A stretch of DNA of 64,000 nt. Origin: Cutaneotrichosporon cavernicola (taxonomy: Eukaryota > Basidiomycota > Tremellomycetes > Trichosporonales > Trichosporonaceae). A program made the translations under genes and the position numbers. Shown here piece after piece: positions 23,202 through 33,846 of this stretch (positions are counted from its first letter, which is position 1; every line of letters starts with the position of its first letter). The stretch is from assembly GCF_030864355.1 (NCBI RefSeq), contig NC_083399.1:372001-436000 (forward strand), in the 5' to 3' direction. The notes beneath the pieces were generated by a model, which had not been told where the DNA came from, searched no databases, and worked only from the letters and a program-made list of their open reading frames with translations.

Positions 23202-23769
23202 AACTGGAGTGAAGAGTAGGATGCTTGGTGAAACACAAGAGATTTATGCAGACCTAGATGCAATACAGGGCATGTGGCAAGTAGCGACGGGAGGTCGTTG
23301 CGCGCGTCGATGCAGTGATTCTGGGGTTGACTAGACTCATGTTCCTTGCCATCATCCTCCTTCTTGCCTTTATTCTTGTTCACTGAGTCGTACGCATAGG
23401 TAACCGCCATAGACCCAGATCGTTTTCACTGCCCTTATCCACCAACCCTTCTCTAAACCACTGATGTCCCTCCCGGCAAGTAGATGGCACAGTTCGCTTT
23501 TGTTGCGGCTCTCGCACAATTGCGGGCAACTTATCATTTGCCATTATCTCACGACTGGATCTAAATCTCTCAACGGCAAACCTGGCTTGGGAGCCGGTCG
23601 TGACTGACTGCAACGCAGCGGACAATGTGGTGCAAGCACGTATAGATACATTGTAATGCAAAGGTAAGGCGAGCATGCAACAGCCTATCTCTGTCTGTCA
23701 GCACAACGCCTAATCTCGAATACCTCTCTCCCTTCGCTGCCCCCCACCTGGCCACCACACCACACTCAC
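23202..23769. other. Intergenic region, convergent VRP1 and thioredoxin
   Basis: Convergent 3' ends of the two neighbours. I see no coding sequence or repeat of note. Confidence 0.5.
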
Positions 23770-24231
23770 CTAATTCTTAATAAAGTACTTGTAGATAACC
23801 CAGCCAACCACGGCGTACATGAGCATTCGCAGAACTGGCGGCAGCCCCGGCTGGGCAAGGTCGTCAATCTTCACCTCCTCAGTCGGCGGCGCCGAAGCAT
23901 GCTTGCCAACATTCGCGACGAGGCCCTTGGCATCTGCCCCGCGCATAGTCTCGACGACCGTGGGCTTGCCGTCGACATTCTTGATAAACTTGAACGTCGG
24001 CATGGCTGTGACGCTGTACCGCTTGGCGAGCTCCTTGTTCTTGTCGACGTCAATCTTGGCCACCACGATGTCAGGGTACGAGGTGGCAATGCGGGCCAGC
24101 ACTGGCGCAATGAACTTGCATGGGCCGCACCAGACAGCGTGGAAGTCGAGGACGGCGAGTTGGCCCGGCTTGAGGGAGGCGAGCAGCGTGTCTAGCGCGG
24201 CAGTGTTGGGAATCTCGGTGGGCGCAGGCAT
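23770..24231 (-). CDS. Thioredoxin with C-terminal membrane anchor
   Basis: This is a 153-residue single-exon gene. The thioredoxin fold is clear: VLDFHAVWCGPCKFIAPVLARIA (active site WCGPCK), then KIDVDKNKELAKRYSV, the cis-proline MPTFKFI and a terminal helix. After about 115 residues there is an acidic linker (TEEVKIDDL). A hydrophobic helix of about 17 residues ends in KYFIKN, which is the form of a tail anchor. The protein is therefore probably a disulfide reductase fixed to an organelle membrane, facing the cytosol. An in-frame ATG at 24309 would add a basic, hydroxyl-rich 26-residue leader that could act as a mitochondrial presequence. I preferred 24231 because MPAPTE starts the fold directly. 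Catalytic function is firm; location is inference. Confidence 0.88.
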   Translation of the reverse strand: MPAPTEIPNTAALDTLLASLKPGQLAVLDFHAVWCGPCKFIAPVLARIATSYPDIVVAKIDVDKNKELAKRYSVTAMPTFKFIKNVDGKPTVVETMRGADAKGLVANVGKHASAPPTEEVKIDDLAQPGLPPVLRMLMYAVVGWVIYKYFIKN

Positions 24232-24558
24232 TGTGATTGTTGGAATGCGAGCAAACAAGCTAGCTGAGTGAAGGCAATGACGCTTGAAGATGGCGGAAGG
24301 TGATGCCACGTGGTATGGTATGGAGCCCCAGTCGGTTGAGTTGTTGAGTTTGGGAATTTCATGACGTGCTCTGGCGGCATGACTATCAAAAGGTATACTG
24401 TTGCGTGCTTCTTCTTCTTGTTCGTGTTAATCCTCATAGCTCTCCGTGATACCTACAGCACAAGGAGGACGAGGATGGTATTTATCAAGCCGAGGCAAAA
24501 TGAAAGAAAGAGACACTACCCCGCTCCAAGTTAGACTCACCTCGCTTTTACTTTCCTC
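24232..24558. promoter_or_regulatory. Divergent promoter between thioredoxin and APS kinase
   Basis: This region separates divergently transcribed genes, both linked to thiol/sulfur chemistry (thioredoxin and APS kinase). Shared regulation is possible but no motif proves it. Confidence 0.4.
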
Positions 24559-25391
24559 ATGACCCGCACCATGGCCACCAACATCACCTTCCACCCTGGT
24601 GAGTAGCATTCACCTCTCCCACTGTCTTGACTCTTGACGTGTGCATCAGCCCTCGATCTTTTCACCGTCAACTCGTCGCTGACGCTCCAGGAGCCGTCAC
24701 CCTCGACGAGCGCGCCGACCTCCTCGGCCAGCGCGGCGCGACTATTTGGTTCACTGGCCTCTCCGCCTCGGGCAAGAGCACGATCGCAACTGCACTCGAG
24801 CAGGCGCTCCTCCACCGCAGCCTCCACTCGTTCCGCCTCGATGGCGACAACATCCGTTTCGGGCTGAACAAGGACCTCGGGTTCGACCCCCAGAGTCGCG
24901 TTGAGAACGTGAGTCCGAGCATATGTTGGTTGAGACAGGAGATTGGGTACCCCTCCCACCGCCCAGGATTACGTCTACACGAACCTACATTCTCACTCCC
25001 TTCTTGCCACACTCACTGACCCCAGATCCGCCGCATCGGAGAGGTCTCGCTGCTCTTTGCGTCTTCATCCTCCCTCGCCCTTACCGCCTTCATCTCTCCA
25101 TACACCGCCGACCGTGACCTCGCCCGCTCGCTCCACGCAAAGCACAACCCCCCTCTGCAGTTCATCGAGGTCTTTGTCGACGCACCCCTCAGCGTCGTCG
25201 AGCAGCGCGACCCCAAGGGATTGTATGCCAAGGCTCGCGCAGGTGAGATCAAGGAGTTTACTGGCATCTCGGCCCCATACGAGGCACCTCCCAACCCCGA
25301 GATCCACATCAAGACGGATGAGGTCGACGTCACGGGAGCCGTCGCCATTGTCATCAAGTATCTCGAGGACAACGGCATTATCAAGGCGTAG
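24559..25391 (+). CDS. MET14: Adenylylsulfate kinase (APS kinase)
   Basis: The enzyme phosphorylates adenosine 5'-phosphosulfate to PAPS in sulfate assimilation, in the cytosol. The model is join(24559..24598,24691..24908,25026..25391), 207 aa, the usual length of fungal Met14. Exon 1 encodes [14 protein letters not shown]. The P-loop is [27 protein letters not shown] is the APS-binding block and [15 protein letters not shown] spans the second intron. [33 protein letters not shown] and [18 protein letters not shown] are the lid and C-terminal signatures. A second in-frame ATG lies four codons later. The gene sits head-to-head with a thioredoxin; thioredoxin donates electrons to PAPS reductase, the next step, so the neighbourhood may be meaningful or coincidental. 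Confidence 0.95.
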
Positions 25392-25496
25392 AGAGTGTGT
25401 TAGACATAGAACATGTACATTCATACAGTAGCAGTCGTGGCTCTATTGATGCTCTAACCAACCAAGTTGACTAACCAAGCTAATAAGCCTTACCCT

Positions 25497-28400
25497 CTAC
25501 CACTCGCTCTTTGCGCCCTGCACCTTCTGTGTCATCGCAAACACCTCACCCACAATGCCCAGCGCGTCGGGGTAGTGCTGGATGAGCTTGAGGACTTCGT
25601 ACATGCCAGTCACGGCCTCGTCTTCGGATTCCTCGTCAATCTGTTCAAACTCGGCCCACTCGTCGTAATCGCGCTGCTTGACCATCTGGTGCTGCTTGGC
25701 CGCGCGGTCAACGCGCTTATCGTACACGCTACTCAGCCAGTCTAACGACGTGCGCACCAGATGGGCAACGTTGCCCTGTGGCAGCGGCATGTGGATGACA
25801 CGCAACGAGTCGCACATTGACTGATACAGCTGTGCGACGCCGGCAGCGTCCTCCTCGTGTGGAATGGCGTTGATCAACAGGCGGAACAGTCCTTCGAGAT
25901 TGCCCTCGTCACCGAGCCACATGTCTGCGTCCTTGGCCGCTTGGAGGAGGCCGGGGATGAGGAAGCAGGCGTACTACCGTCAGAAGGGCTACATAATAGA
26001 CTCACTTCGCGAACAGCCTCAGATCCCCAGGACGCCACGGCGGCCAGCACAACGTCCATCGTGTCCGAGAGGAACGGGGCGTACTTCTCCTCCATGACCA
26101 GGACATAGGTCTGAAGGTGCGCGAACGCCTCCTCCTTCTCCTGCATCTCGGCCGAGCGTGACTGGTCATACCAGTCGTCGTCATCGGCTTCAAGTCAGTT
26201 TAGCCTGGCTCGCGAACGCACTAGCAGCAGGTGTGTACTCTGCCCTCTTAAGAACATCAGGGATAACGAACTGGAGGAACGGCGAGAAGTCCTTGCCAAT
26301 CGTCTTGGCGACCTTGACCCACCCTGTTCGTCAGCTGGATCCCCGCGACACTCACCTTCGCCAAGCGCACCATGTCGAACATCGTCGTCGCTCATGGGCA
26401 GGTTTTGAATGCTCAACATGATCTTGCACAGGGGAATCGCGTCCCCATAGAAATGCTTGTCCATGAGCAAGCCACGCAGCTTTATCTCACCTCCTTGCCT
26501 ACAGCCCGGCCGAGTTGCACGCCGCAGAGCAAGGCGCTGCATACCAGCTTCTTCCGCGACTCATCGGTCGCGGTCTTCTCCAGCGTGCGGAGAATGTGGT
26601 CCATAATGTCCCCTAGATGTCAGCAATGTCGCGGTAACCACTCACGGTAGAAGGGTACGAACGCATTTCTCTCCGCCTTGGCAAGAGTAGCTGCTGTCAG
26701 TTCGATAACAACAACAACTACTTACCGATCGTATCCAGCACCTCTTGATGGAGATACAGCGGTCCTTCTACCGTGAGGACGCCCATAAGCCGCTCGAGGA
26801 TCGGCTGCAGCCGGGGCGCCAGCGATGGCCTCTCCAACTTGGCGCTATCCCCCTCATCGTCATGTGCCAGCTCCGCCAGTCTGAGCTCCATTCTAGGCGC
26901 GACAGGTGATGGCGGTGCCCCATGGACCTTGGCAAAGTGCGTCAAAGCCGCAGCAGCAGCGGCCCGAACTCTTGTGACGGGGTCGTCCAGCATCGACAGA
27001 ACGAGTTGGAGCGTGGCATCCGAGTACCTCCGCTGCACTTCGCCCTGAAGTTAGCAATTGTAGGGATAAGCCTCACCGAGAGCGTGTCGCACATTACACC
27101 GATGCAATAAAGGAAGCCGTAGCGAACACGAGGATGCTCGTCCACAGAAAGCGGAGTGATCAGCCTGAAATCAGCACGCTCTCAAGCCGAAATGCCCACT
27201 CCAGAACTTGCGGCAGTCCTTGTGACATCGACTGGATGTCAGCATCTTGCTTGAGTTCGTCTCACCTCATGACAGCCCTCCGCAACGGACGCGATTGCCA
27301 TCAGAGTGCAGTATCGTGCGCGCCACTCTGGCCGGCGGACGAGGAGTGCGGCTTGACGACCCACGGCGGCGAGGACGGACCCATCCACTGCCTGTTAGCG
27401 CAGATAACTCGGACACACTACAGAGGATCAGAGAGAAGCGATTAAGCATGTACTCCGGATACGAGGGGTACGTTTCGTCGTCATCCTCCAGCTCCAGAGT
27501 CAGCAAATACTCATAGAGTCGCTCACGTCTTCTGTCTCGATCCACTCCTGGCACTGCTCGCCCTCCGCGGCAAAGGCGGCGATCTGGCGACCGATAAGAG
27601 CGTCGACTACGTCAACCACCAGCGCCCCGTTCTGCCACATGACCACGCTGTTGCGGTCCGCGATGATAACGTTGAACAAAACCTCGAAAGCCATGGCCGA
27701 CATGTCCTCCCACGCGCTCCACTGCATCTCGAGGTGAGCCACGCGTGAGAAGGGGTGGCCAGAAAGGGTGGAAGGCGGGGCTATGCACGAGACGAGGAAG
27801 GGGATCAGGATGGGAAGGGAGGCAAAGAACAGCCGGGGAAAGTCGGAGGCGATGTCGACAAGCGCTTCCAGCGGATGGACAAGGACATCGGATGGCATGG
27901 AGACGACGGCAGTTACAGCCGCTTCGACGAGCAGCGGCCCTAAACTCTCGCGCTCAGCGTCGGTGAATCCCTCGTGTAAGATCCCGCCGAGGGCACGGAG
28001 AGCCTCGACTCGCACATCGATGCTGGGGTCGTTGACGCCGGCGAAAAGGAGTTCAGCCACCTTCTCTGTTGGCCACGGTTCTTGTAAGTTGCTTCCCGAT
28101 AAGAGGTGAGGTGATTCCCTGAGAATCTGGTAAGACGTGAAGCGATGGAAGGCGCGGTTGGATGCGATGAGCTTGAAGAGAACGGGCGAGAGACCGGCAA
28201 ATGGACCTGGAGTCAGCAGCGTCGTCGCCTGTTTACTCTATCCTCATCAGCTATGCCTTGTGCATTGACGCCGGAGGCAGGGCATGATGAAGCACGTCGA
28301 CGGCGACCAGGACGTTGGGGAAGGTACTCACGGCGGCGCTTCACACTGCCCTTGACCCAGTCGCCAACAGTAGAGCCGAGTGCCTTGCGGATACGCGTGT

Positions 28401-28956
28401 CCATCTCGTCCTCGAGCCCGGCGGTAAGGACGCGTTCGATGCGCCCTCGCGTACCCTCGGGGATCACGTCGAACGGCGGCGTGGGCACCCGTGCAGAGGC
28501 GTTGAGGAAGAGACCACGATTTGGGTCGAATGCAACCCGTCGGAGCAACACGAGTGCGAGCTGGCGCGACTGTCGTCAGGGAGTAGTCATGGGCTGCTCA
28601 CCTCGACTTGGAAGCCGCCGACACCCTGCGCCCCAATCTGCGCGAGGAGGAGCAATACCGGCCCTGGTGACTGGGCGGTAAGCTGCGTGAGGCGAACCTC
28701 GGCTCTGATTGTCAGCATCTCATCCGACATATCCTCCCGTGTGGGAGTCAGCGACGCTCATCCAAGTACATGGACGCTAAGTACCCCGCACCTGCACCTT
28801 CCTCGGAGAGCCGCCAGAATACGCCGCGAGCTCCGGCGCTGGTTGTCGCTTCTCTCCCTTTCCAAAGTGTACTCACTCGTGGCGTTCTTGATTGTTGGGG
28901 CTAGCGACACCCTCCAGGATGCCGCTAAAGTCCTTAAGTAGGTGCTCGGTGGACAT
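25497..28956 (-). CDS. Karyopherin beta (importin beta-3 / Kap121-Pse1 type), 15 exons
   Basis: This is a HEAT-repeat nuclear import receptor that works with RanGTP, whose gene also lies in this window. The model is complement(join(25497..25973,26006..26187,26222..26323,26356..26455,26491..26612,26646..26693,26726..27044,27077..27164,27200..27231,27266..27387,27422..27491,27527..28206,28332..28569,28602..28704,28877..28956)), 920 aa with all phases agreeing. The N-terminus has NNQERHEAEVRL and LALVLLRRVAFDP, the importin-N pattern. The middle has TLMAIASVAEGC and DEHPRVRYGFLYCIG. The C-terminus is an acidic loop and long helices (DYDEWAEFEQIDEESEDEAV). The block order fits Kap121/IPO5 better than Kap123, though 920 aa is shorter than the roughly 1090 aa usual there. 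Exon 5 uses an uncertain GAG acceptor and the exon 12 start is also uncertain. Confidence 0.85.
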
Positions 28957-29090
28957 GGGAGGACGTGTTGTTGATGAATGCAGACGCGGTGCGAGTTGCT
29001 TGAAATAGTGGGGACCTCCACCGGCTTGCCAGTGATCATGTTTCTCCCTTTTAGGGACACCTAAAAGCACAACCATCAGCAGCATTCAAT

Positions 29091-29179
29091 TGCCCTATGG
29101 CTCAGTTGGCTAGCGCGTGGAGCTGTTACGAAATTTCGAAACAACTCCGAGGTCCACGGTTCGAGCCCGTGTGGGGCAG
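29091..29179 (+). tRNA. tRNA-Asn (GTT) with about 15-nt intron
   Basis: The acceptor arm TGCCCTA pairs with TGGGGCA (one G-T), followed by discriminator G at 29179. The D-arm has AGTTGGCTAG. The anticodon stem TGGAG pairs with CTCCG. The anticodon loop reads CT-GTT-A with the anticodon at 29125-29127. An intron of about 15 nt after position 37 contains the palindrome CGAAATTTCG. The T-arm is CACGG-TTCGAGC-CCGTG. A run of seven T (29181-29187) is a Pol III terminator. Asn identity rests on the anticodon and the similarity of the D/anticodon region to fungal tRNA-Asn. Confidence 0.88.
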
Positions 29180-29429
29180 ATTTTTTTGGGCTTTTTCTTG
29201 CTCCTGTGACCAGAGTTGGGTTCATACTGCTTTAGATGAGTAGACAGTGAATCCATCAAGGCTTCAGCTCGTACTTTTGGCTCGTCTGTAACCAAGTTGG
29301 CTGGGGAGATATGAGGTGCTGAAATTCCAAGGTCAATACCCTTTTGCCTCCATGGTGGAGGCAAGTCGATCTCACCTCCACTCGGATTAGCCTATCAGGC
29401 CCAGGAAATCAACATTGCCCATCACACCC

Positions 29430-30855
29430 ATGCTCCTCACACAGCTCCCCCGCGCAGTCGCTAGCTCGAGCCGGCTCGCGTCGCGGGCTGTGCGCATCGC
29501 GCCGCGCGCCTCGCTTACCGCGCGCGTTGCTCTCCCGACCCTCTCGTTCGCCCAGCGCCGTTTCCAAGCGACCTCGGCTGGTGAGAACCCACTTGCGAAC
29601 GACGCTGACATCAGACACGCTCACAATCCGCGGGGATACGTACCCCGTCGACGCCAAGACCAACACGCCGATCAACATCCTCGGCAAGGTCGAGCGGCAA
29701 CTGCACATGCAGGAGGGGCACCCGCTGTCGACGCTGCGCGAGATCATTGAGTCGCATTTCAAGGACTATGTCAAGCTGCGGCCGTCGACACCGGTAGTGT
29801 CGGTGCACCAGAACTTTGACGAGCTTGGTTTCCCGGCTGATCACCCGGGCCGCGCCGAGACGGACAGCTACTACGTCAACGGGACACACATGCTGCGGAC
29901 GCACACCAGCGCGCACGAGGTTGAGGCATACAAGACGGACGAGAACGCGTTCCTCATTGCCGCCGACGTGTACCGCCGCGACGAGATCGACTCGTCGCAC
30001 TACCCCGTGTTTCACCAGATGGAGGGGATGCGGTGCTTCTCTGGCGAGCAGGGTCTCGACTTTATCAAGGCCGACAACGCCCGTCTGGCTGCCGAGCTCG
30101 AGAAGTGCCCCATCATCATCGAGGACGACACCGTCGTCGGGCCCAGCAACCCGTACCAGGAGTGCCATGACCCCGAGTTGGCTACCGAGATCATGAAAAA
30201 CCTCAAGCACTCGCTCAACGGCATGATCTTCAAGCTGTTCGGTGGGTCTACTGGCGACGAGCCGCTCAAGGTGCGGTGGATCGAGGCGCAGTTCCCATGG
30301 ACCTCGCCGTCGTTCGAGGTTGAGGTGTGGTTCAACGGCGAGTGGCTCGAGATTCTCGGCTGCGGTGTCGTCGTGCAGAAGACGCTCGAGACTGCTGGCA
30401 TGGGTCACAAATCGGCGTGGGCGTTCGGTCTTGGTCTCGAGCGCATCGCCATGGTTCTCTTCGACATTCCCGACATCCGACTGTTCTGGAGCACCGACCC
30501 GCGCTTCCTCGACCAGTTTGCAGACGGCAAGATTACCACCTTCAAGGCGTACTCCAAGTACCCGCCATGCTACAAGGACATGAGCTTCTGGTTGCCAGAC
30601 GATGCTGCCAGCAAGGACATTACGCCTTGGCACGAGAACGACTACTGCGAGATTGTGCGTGACATCGCGGGCGACCTCGTCGAGAACGTCAAGCTCATCG
30701 ACGACTTTACGCACCCCAAGACCGGCCGCCGCTCGCTCTGCTACCGTCTGAACTACCGCAGCATGGACCGGTCGTTGTCAAACGACGAGGTAAACGTCCT
30801 CCAGGACAAGGTCACGGGCCGGGTGGTGGACCAGATGGGTATCGAGATGCGCTAA
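29430..30855 (+). CDS. MSF1: Phenylalanine-tRNA ligase, mitochondrial
   Basis: The monomeric mitochondrial PheRS charges mitochondrial tRNA-Phe. The model is join(29430..29580,29615..30855), 463 aa. Exon 1 encodes a basic, Arg/Ser/Ala-rich presequence (LPRAVASSSRLASRAVR) that fits mitochondrial import. Exon 2 begins with DTLTIRGDTYPVDAKTN. The class II core shows [32 protein letters not shown] and THMLRTHTSAHE. It continues with VYRRDEIDSSHYPVFHQMEG and motif 3 GLGLERIAMVLFDIPDIRLFWS. The last about 100 residues (FKAYSKYPPCYKDMSFWLP) form the anticodon-binding FDX-ACB domain. A long antisense frame at 29611-30714 is a GC-codon shadow. The gene follows the tRNA-Asn closely. Confidence 0.95.
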
Positions 30856-31351
30856 AAATCGAGGTTGGGCATTGGGTGTATGCAGCATTACTCTCACGGT
30901 TCCGTGCAGTTCGTGGCGGTCATTGTAGCAGCTGGTTCAAGTTTTCTCCTTTATTTTCAACTGCATCCCATCGCCCTTCCCGTTCGCATCGATCCCACCG
31001 TTCACATCGCTCCCACTATTCGCTCCGCACTTACTGAACTCCATGTCACTTGGGCTGCGACATCACACACGATCAGCCCACCTCCCAGCCCGGCATCGCA
31101 GCACTCTCCCCTGAGTCATCGACATGTCAAAGTTCGATTTCCAGTGTTACCCGCACGTCTCTGACGCTGTGGTCGAGATACCAGAACAGACCGTGGCTCT
31201 TGGACTCCGAGAGTTGACGAGCTACGCAAGCGAATGGCGTGGGACGAGGAGGCTTGTTATCCTTCGGCCTAATGCCGGAATGGTCTGAGGCCGTCGATCT
31301 GGCTCTGGCCCACCCAGTCTATGTTAGAGGTGTGCAAAAGAATACAAAAGA
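30856..31351. other. Intergenic, with possible short coding relic
   Basis: A CT-rich leader (30950-31100) is followed by a 54-codon frame at 31124-31288 (starts MSKFDFQCYPHVSDAVVEI). It has no visible continuation. It could be a broken copy of a larger family or chance. Confidence 0.25.
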
Positions 31352-31449
31352 TACACCGTAAGGGAGTCGAACCCCTGCCGCGTCGACGTCACAGAAGATG
31401 ACTTCTGATTGGATGGCAACGACGCATGATACCGTTTCACCAACGGTGT
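31352..31449 (-). tRNA. tRNA-Gly (GCC) with about 28-nt intron
   Basis: Read on the minus strand, acceptor ACACCGT pairs perfectly with ACGGTGT, with discriminator A. The D-arm is TGGTGAAACGGTATCA. The anticodon stem CGTCG pairs with CGACG and the loop reads TT-GCC-A, interrupted by an intron of about 28 nt. The T-arm is AGGGG-TTCGACT-CCCTT. The anticodon is at 31417-31415. A T-rich stretch follows downstream. The anticodon-loop context TTGCCAT matches yeast tRNA-Gly(GCC). Confidence 0.87.
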
Positions 31450-31932
31450 TACAAGCTTTAACCCTGCCGGGGTGCTAAATTATGTTCCGTTTTTATAGAA
31501 CAAAATATATGGAACAATAAATCACGTTCTTGCCGTTACCAGCTAACTCGGGAGTCTACGTGGATACGCCATACATCGTGCGTATTGCATACGGAGATGC
31601 GGCGCGCCTGGAAATTCCTTTGTACATTACATGCTGGTTGCCTGCATCGCTGCCTTGTGGCGAAGCTCTGGCAAAGCTCTTGATGAACACCATTACCTCA
31701 GCACAGCCAAGGCGGTGGAGATATGCCGCACCCATTTATTCCTTTAATAACCCTTATCCTAATGTCCCTATCTATATGACATTAGGTTTGGTAGCCCACG
31801 ACAGCTTTAAATGCAATTGACCCGACCAACCATGAGTTTGCGGAACTACTTGAGGGGTGGAGCCCCAGCCATGTGAGTCAGACATTTCGCCATTCCATCA
31901 GACCCAGCGGCTGACGACACACGACACCAACC
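31450..31932. other. Intergenic, locally AT-rich
   Basis: An AT-rich patch at 31470-31530 and 31730-31800 flanks the tRNA. It contains no recognisable gene or repeat family. The last part is the MAK10 promoter. Confidence 0.4.
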
Positions 31933-33809
31933 ATGCCCGACATTAAGGCATGGCTCAGCGGCGCCGCGCAGTGTACGTCCTCCCAAGACAGTGCTGACGC
32001 CAGACCTACCCCCAGGGGGAGTGGTCAAGCCGGTGTCCCTGAGCAACATGGAAGCGATGAACGCGCTTCAGGTAAGTTCATCACTCGACAGGCTGACAGC
32101 AGATGATGGACCCACAAATGGACTGGGGCATGAGCTTCGCGCCGCGCGGCCGCTTCGACCCCGGTGCACCGCTCACGCCGGCGCAGGTGTGCTGGGTGAT
32201 GGACGAGATGGGCGCGCGCGAGCTGGCGTGGTTGCAGGGTGGAACGCTTGCCCAGACCGTCTTCACGGGGCTGCATTACCACAACGCACTCGAGATTTCC
32301 CCAAAGGCGAGGGAAAACGACAAGACTTTCCTCGCAGCTTATGCGGCGTGCGCCGCGCTCAGAGCTTTTGTGCTCGCCTACGCCAAAGGCGTCGAGATCG
32401 CTTGGGGCGCGATGTGCGATGCAGCAGGCAGCGCGCGCGATGGTGAAGATTTCTGGGCTGACCCGTATGGCGTACCTCTCGAGACTGCCGAAAGTATCAC
32501 CGACGTCGTTTCGTACGTCAACGGCGTGGTACGCTGGCTCAGCCAGCAGGAGGCGTGGGTACCCGTTGCTGCCCGCCTGTGGTTCCGCTTGACTTGGATC
32601 GCAGCCCTCCAACTTCAGCCAAGCGAAGACGTCCAGATTCCAAAGGTCAGCACCGAGCCAGTCGACTGGGCGTTCGACGACGTCGCCGCTCTCCTCCGCC
32701 AGAACATGCCCCTTCCCAACCTCTCCTTCCCCTCCCACGACGAGATGTGGGCAGCCTTCCATGACGCCGTCGCTCAGCTCGCTGCAGCGCGAGCTCTCGC
32801 AGACACTCCCGTCGCGGACATTGAGAGGCACCTCGCGTCTATGCCCGAAACTCTTCCAATCGTGCGGGCACAGTACCGTGCCCTCTTGGGCACGCTTGAC
32901 CGCGACGCGCTTGTCGACGAGTGGCTCTCCGACGCTACGTCCCAGCCACGGGGCGTGCTCGACCGCCTCGGCCACGAGGTCCAAACACCGAATGACCGGC
33001 GTTCCTTTGCTTTATGGCGCGACATTGTCGCTGGAGTAAGTGTACACACGGATGAGCTGACACCAGAACTTCTTCCTCGGCCTCACCGTCCGTCTGCAGA
33101 ACCCACCGCGCCGGCGGCGCGGCCTCCAGCATCTCAGCAGGGCGTGGTGTGACCAAGCGTCGTCGGCGTCTCGCCTAGCCACGAGATGTCCGGCTTTCAA
33201 GCCAATTGTCGCGGCCTTGCGCGCACGCGCGCTCGACGCAGACCTGTCCGCTGCTTTGGCTGCTCTCTCCCTCCGGCTACTCTCACGACACGAGCGGCGC
33301 GCGCATTGGTGGTGGATCGCTCGAGTCGCTGGCGCGCGGCTTGCTCTGAGCGAGGTCCGCGGCGAGTGGGCCAAGGCGTGGGCGGCCGTCGCGAACGGGA
33401 TGCTGATTGTGAGTCCTCCTATTCTCTGCTCCTCCTGGCTCCTCCCACAGGTCGGGGCTGACCGTAGCTCTACACACTCGTGCCGACTGGCGACCCATCC
33501 TACCCGGAGTTTGTGCTGCGCAACAAGATAGCGCTCGGTACCGGCTCTCACCCCGCCCCACCACTGTTTAATGCTTGGGAAGCATCCAAGGATGCCCTCG
33601 ACGACACGTACAAGAGCGATGCCAAGAAGGGGCGAACCACAGCCCTGGCGTGGCTCCGTACTGCGCATAGGCTCATGGACACACTGGACGTGAGGCCGCT
33701 CCAGTGCGACCTGGCTGGCACGATTGCAACGCTTGAGAGTGGGCGCGAGCTGCATTGGGAAAAGGACGGAGCGGCAGAGGTGGCTGAGCGCATCCCTCGT
33801 CTCCAGTAA
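31933..33809 (+). CDS. MAK10: NatC N-terminal acetyltransferase auxiliary subunit (Mak10/Naa35)
   Basis: This is the large non-catalytic subunit of NatC, which acetylates Met-Leu/Ile/Phe/Trp N-termini on ribosomes. The model is join(31933..31972,32004..32071,32103..33035,33067..33408,33468..33809), 574 aa. The signature is just after exon 3 starts: SNMEAMNALQ then MMDPQMDWGM, the variant of the conserved family motif MDPKMDSGM. It is followed by a tryptophan-rich block ending in HYHNALEI. The rest is helical without catalytic motifs, as expected. The initial exons are short (40 and 68 nt). The 3' end is about 40 bp from the convergent DUS2 gene. The protein is shorter than yeast Mak10 (about 730 aa), within fungal variation. 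Confidence 0.88.
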
Positions 33810-33846
33810 AAGTACTGTACAATATGCATCTAATCAAGACTATGAG

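Noticed and set aside
29611..30714. 367-codon antisense frame over the mitochondrial PheRS gene
   Set aside because: Shadow of GC-rich codon use; no start context, introns or family similarity, and the sense strand is a well-conserved enzyme. Antisense frames over ARO8 (4981-5871), the glucanase (50264-51208), verprolin (21429-22286) and ORC1 (16382-17269) were rejected for the same reason.
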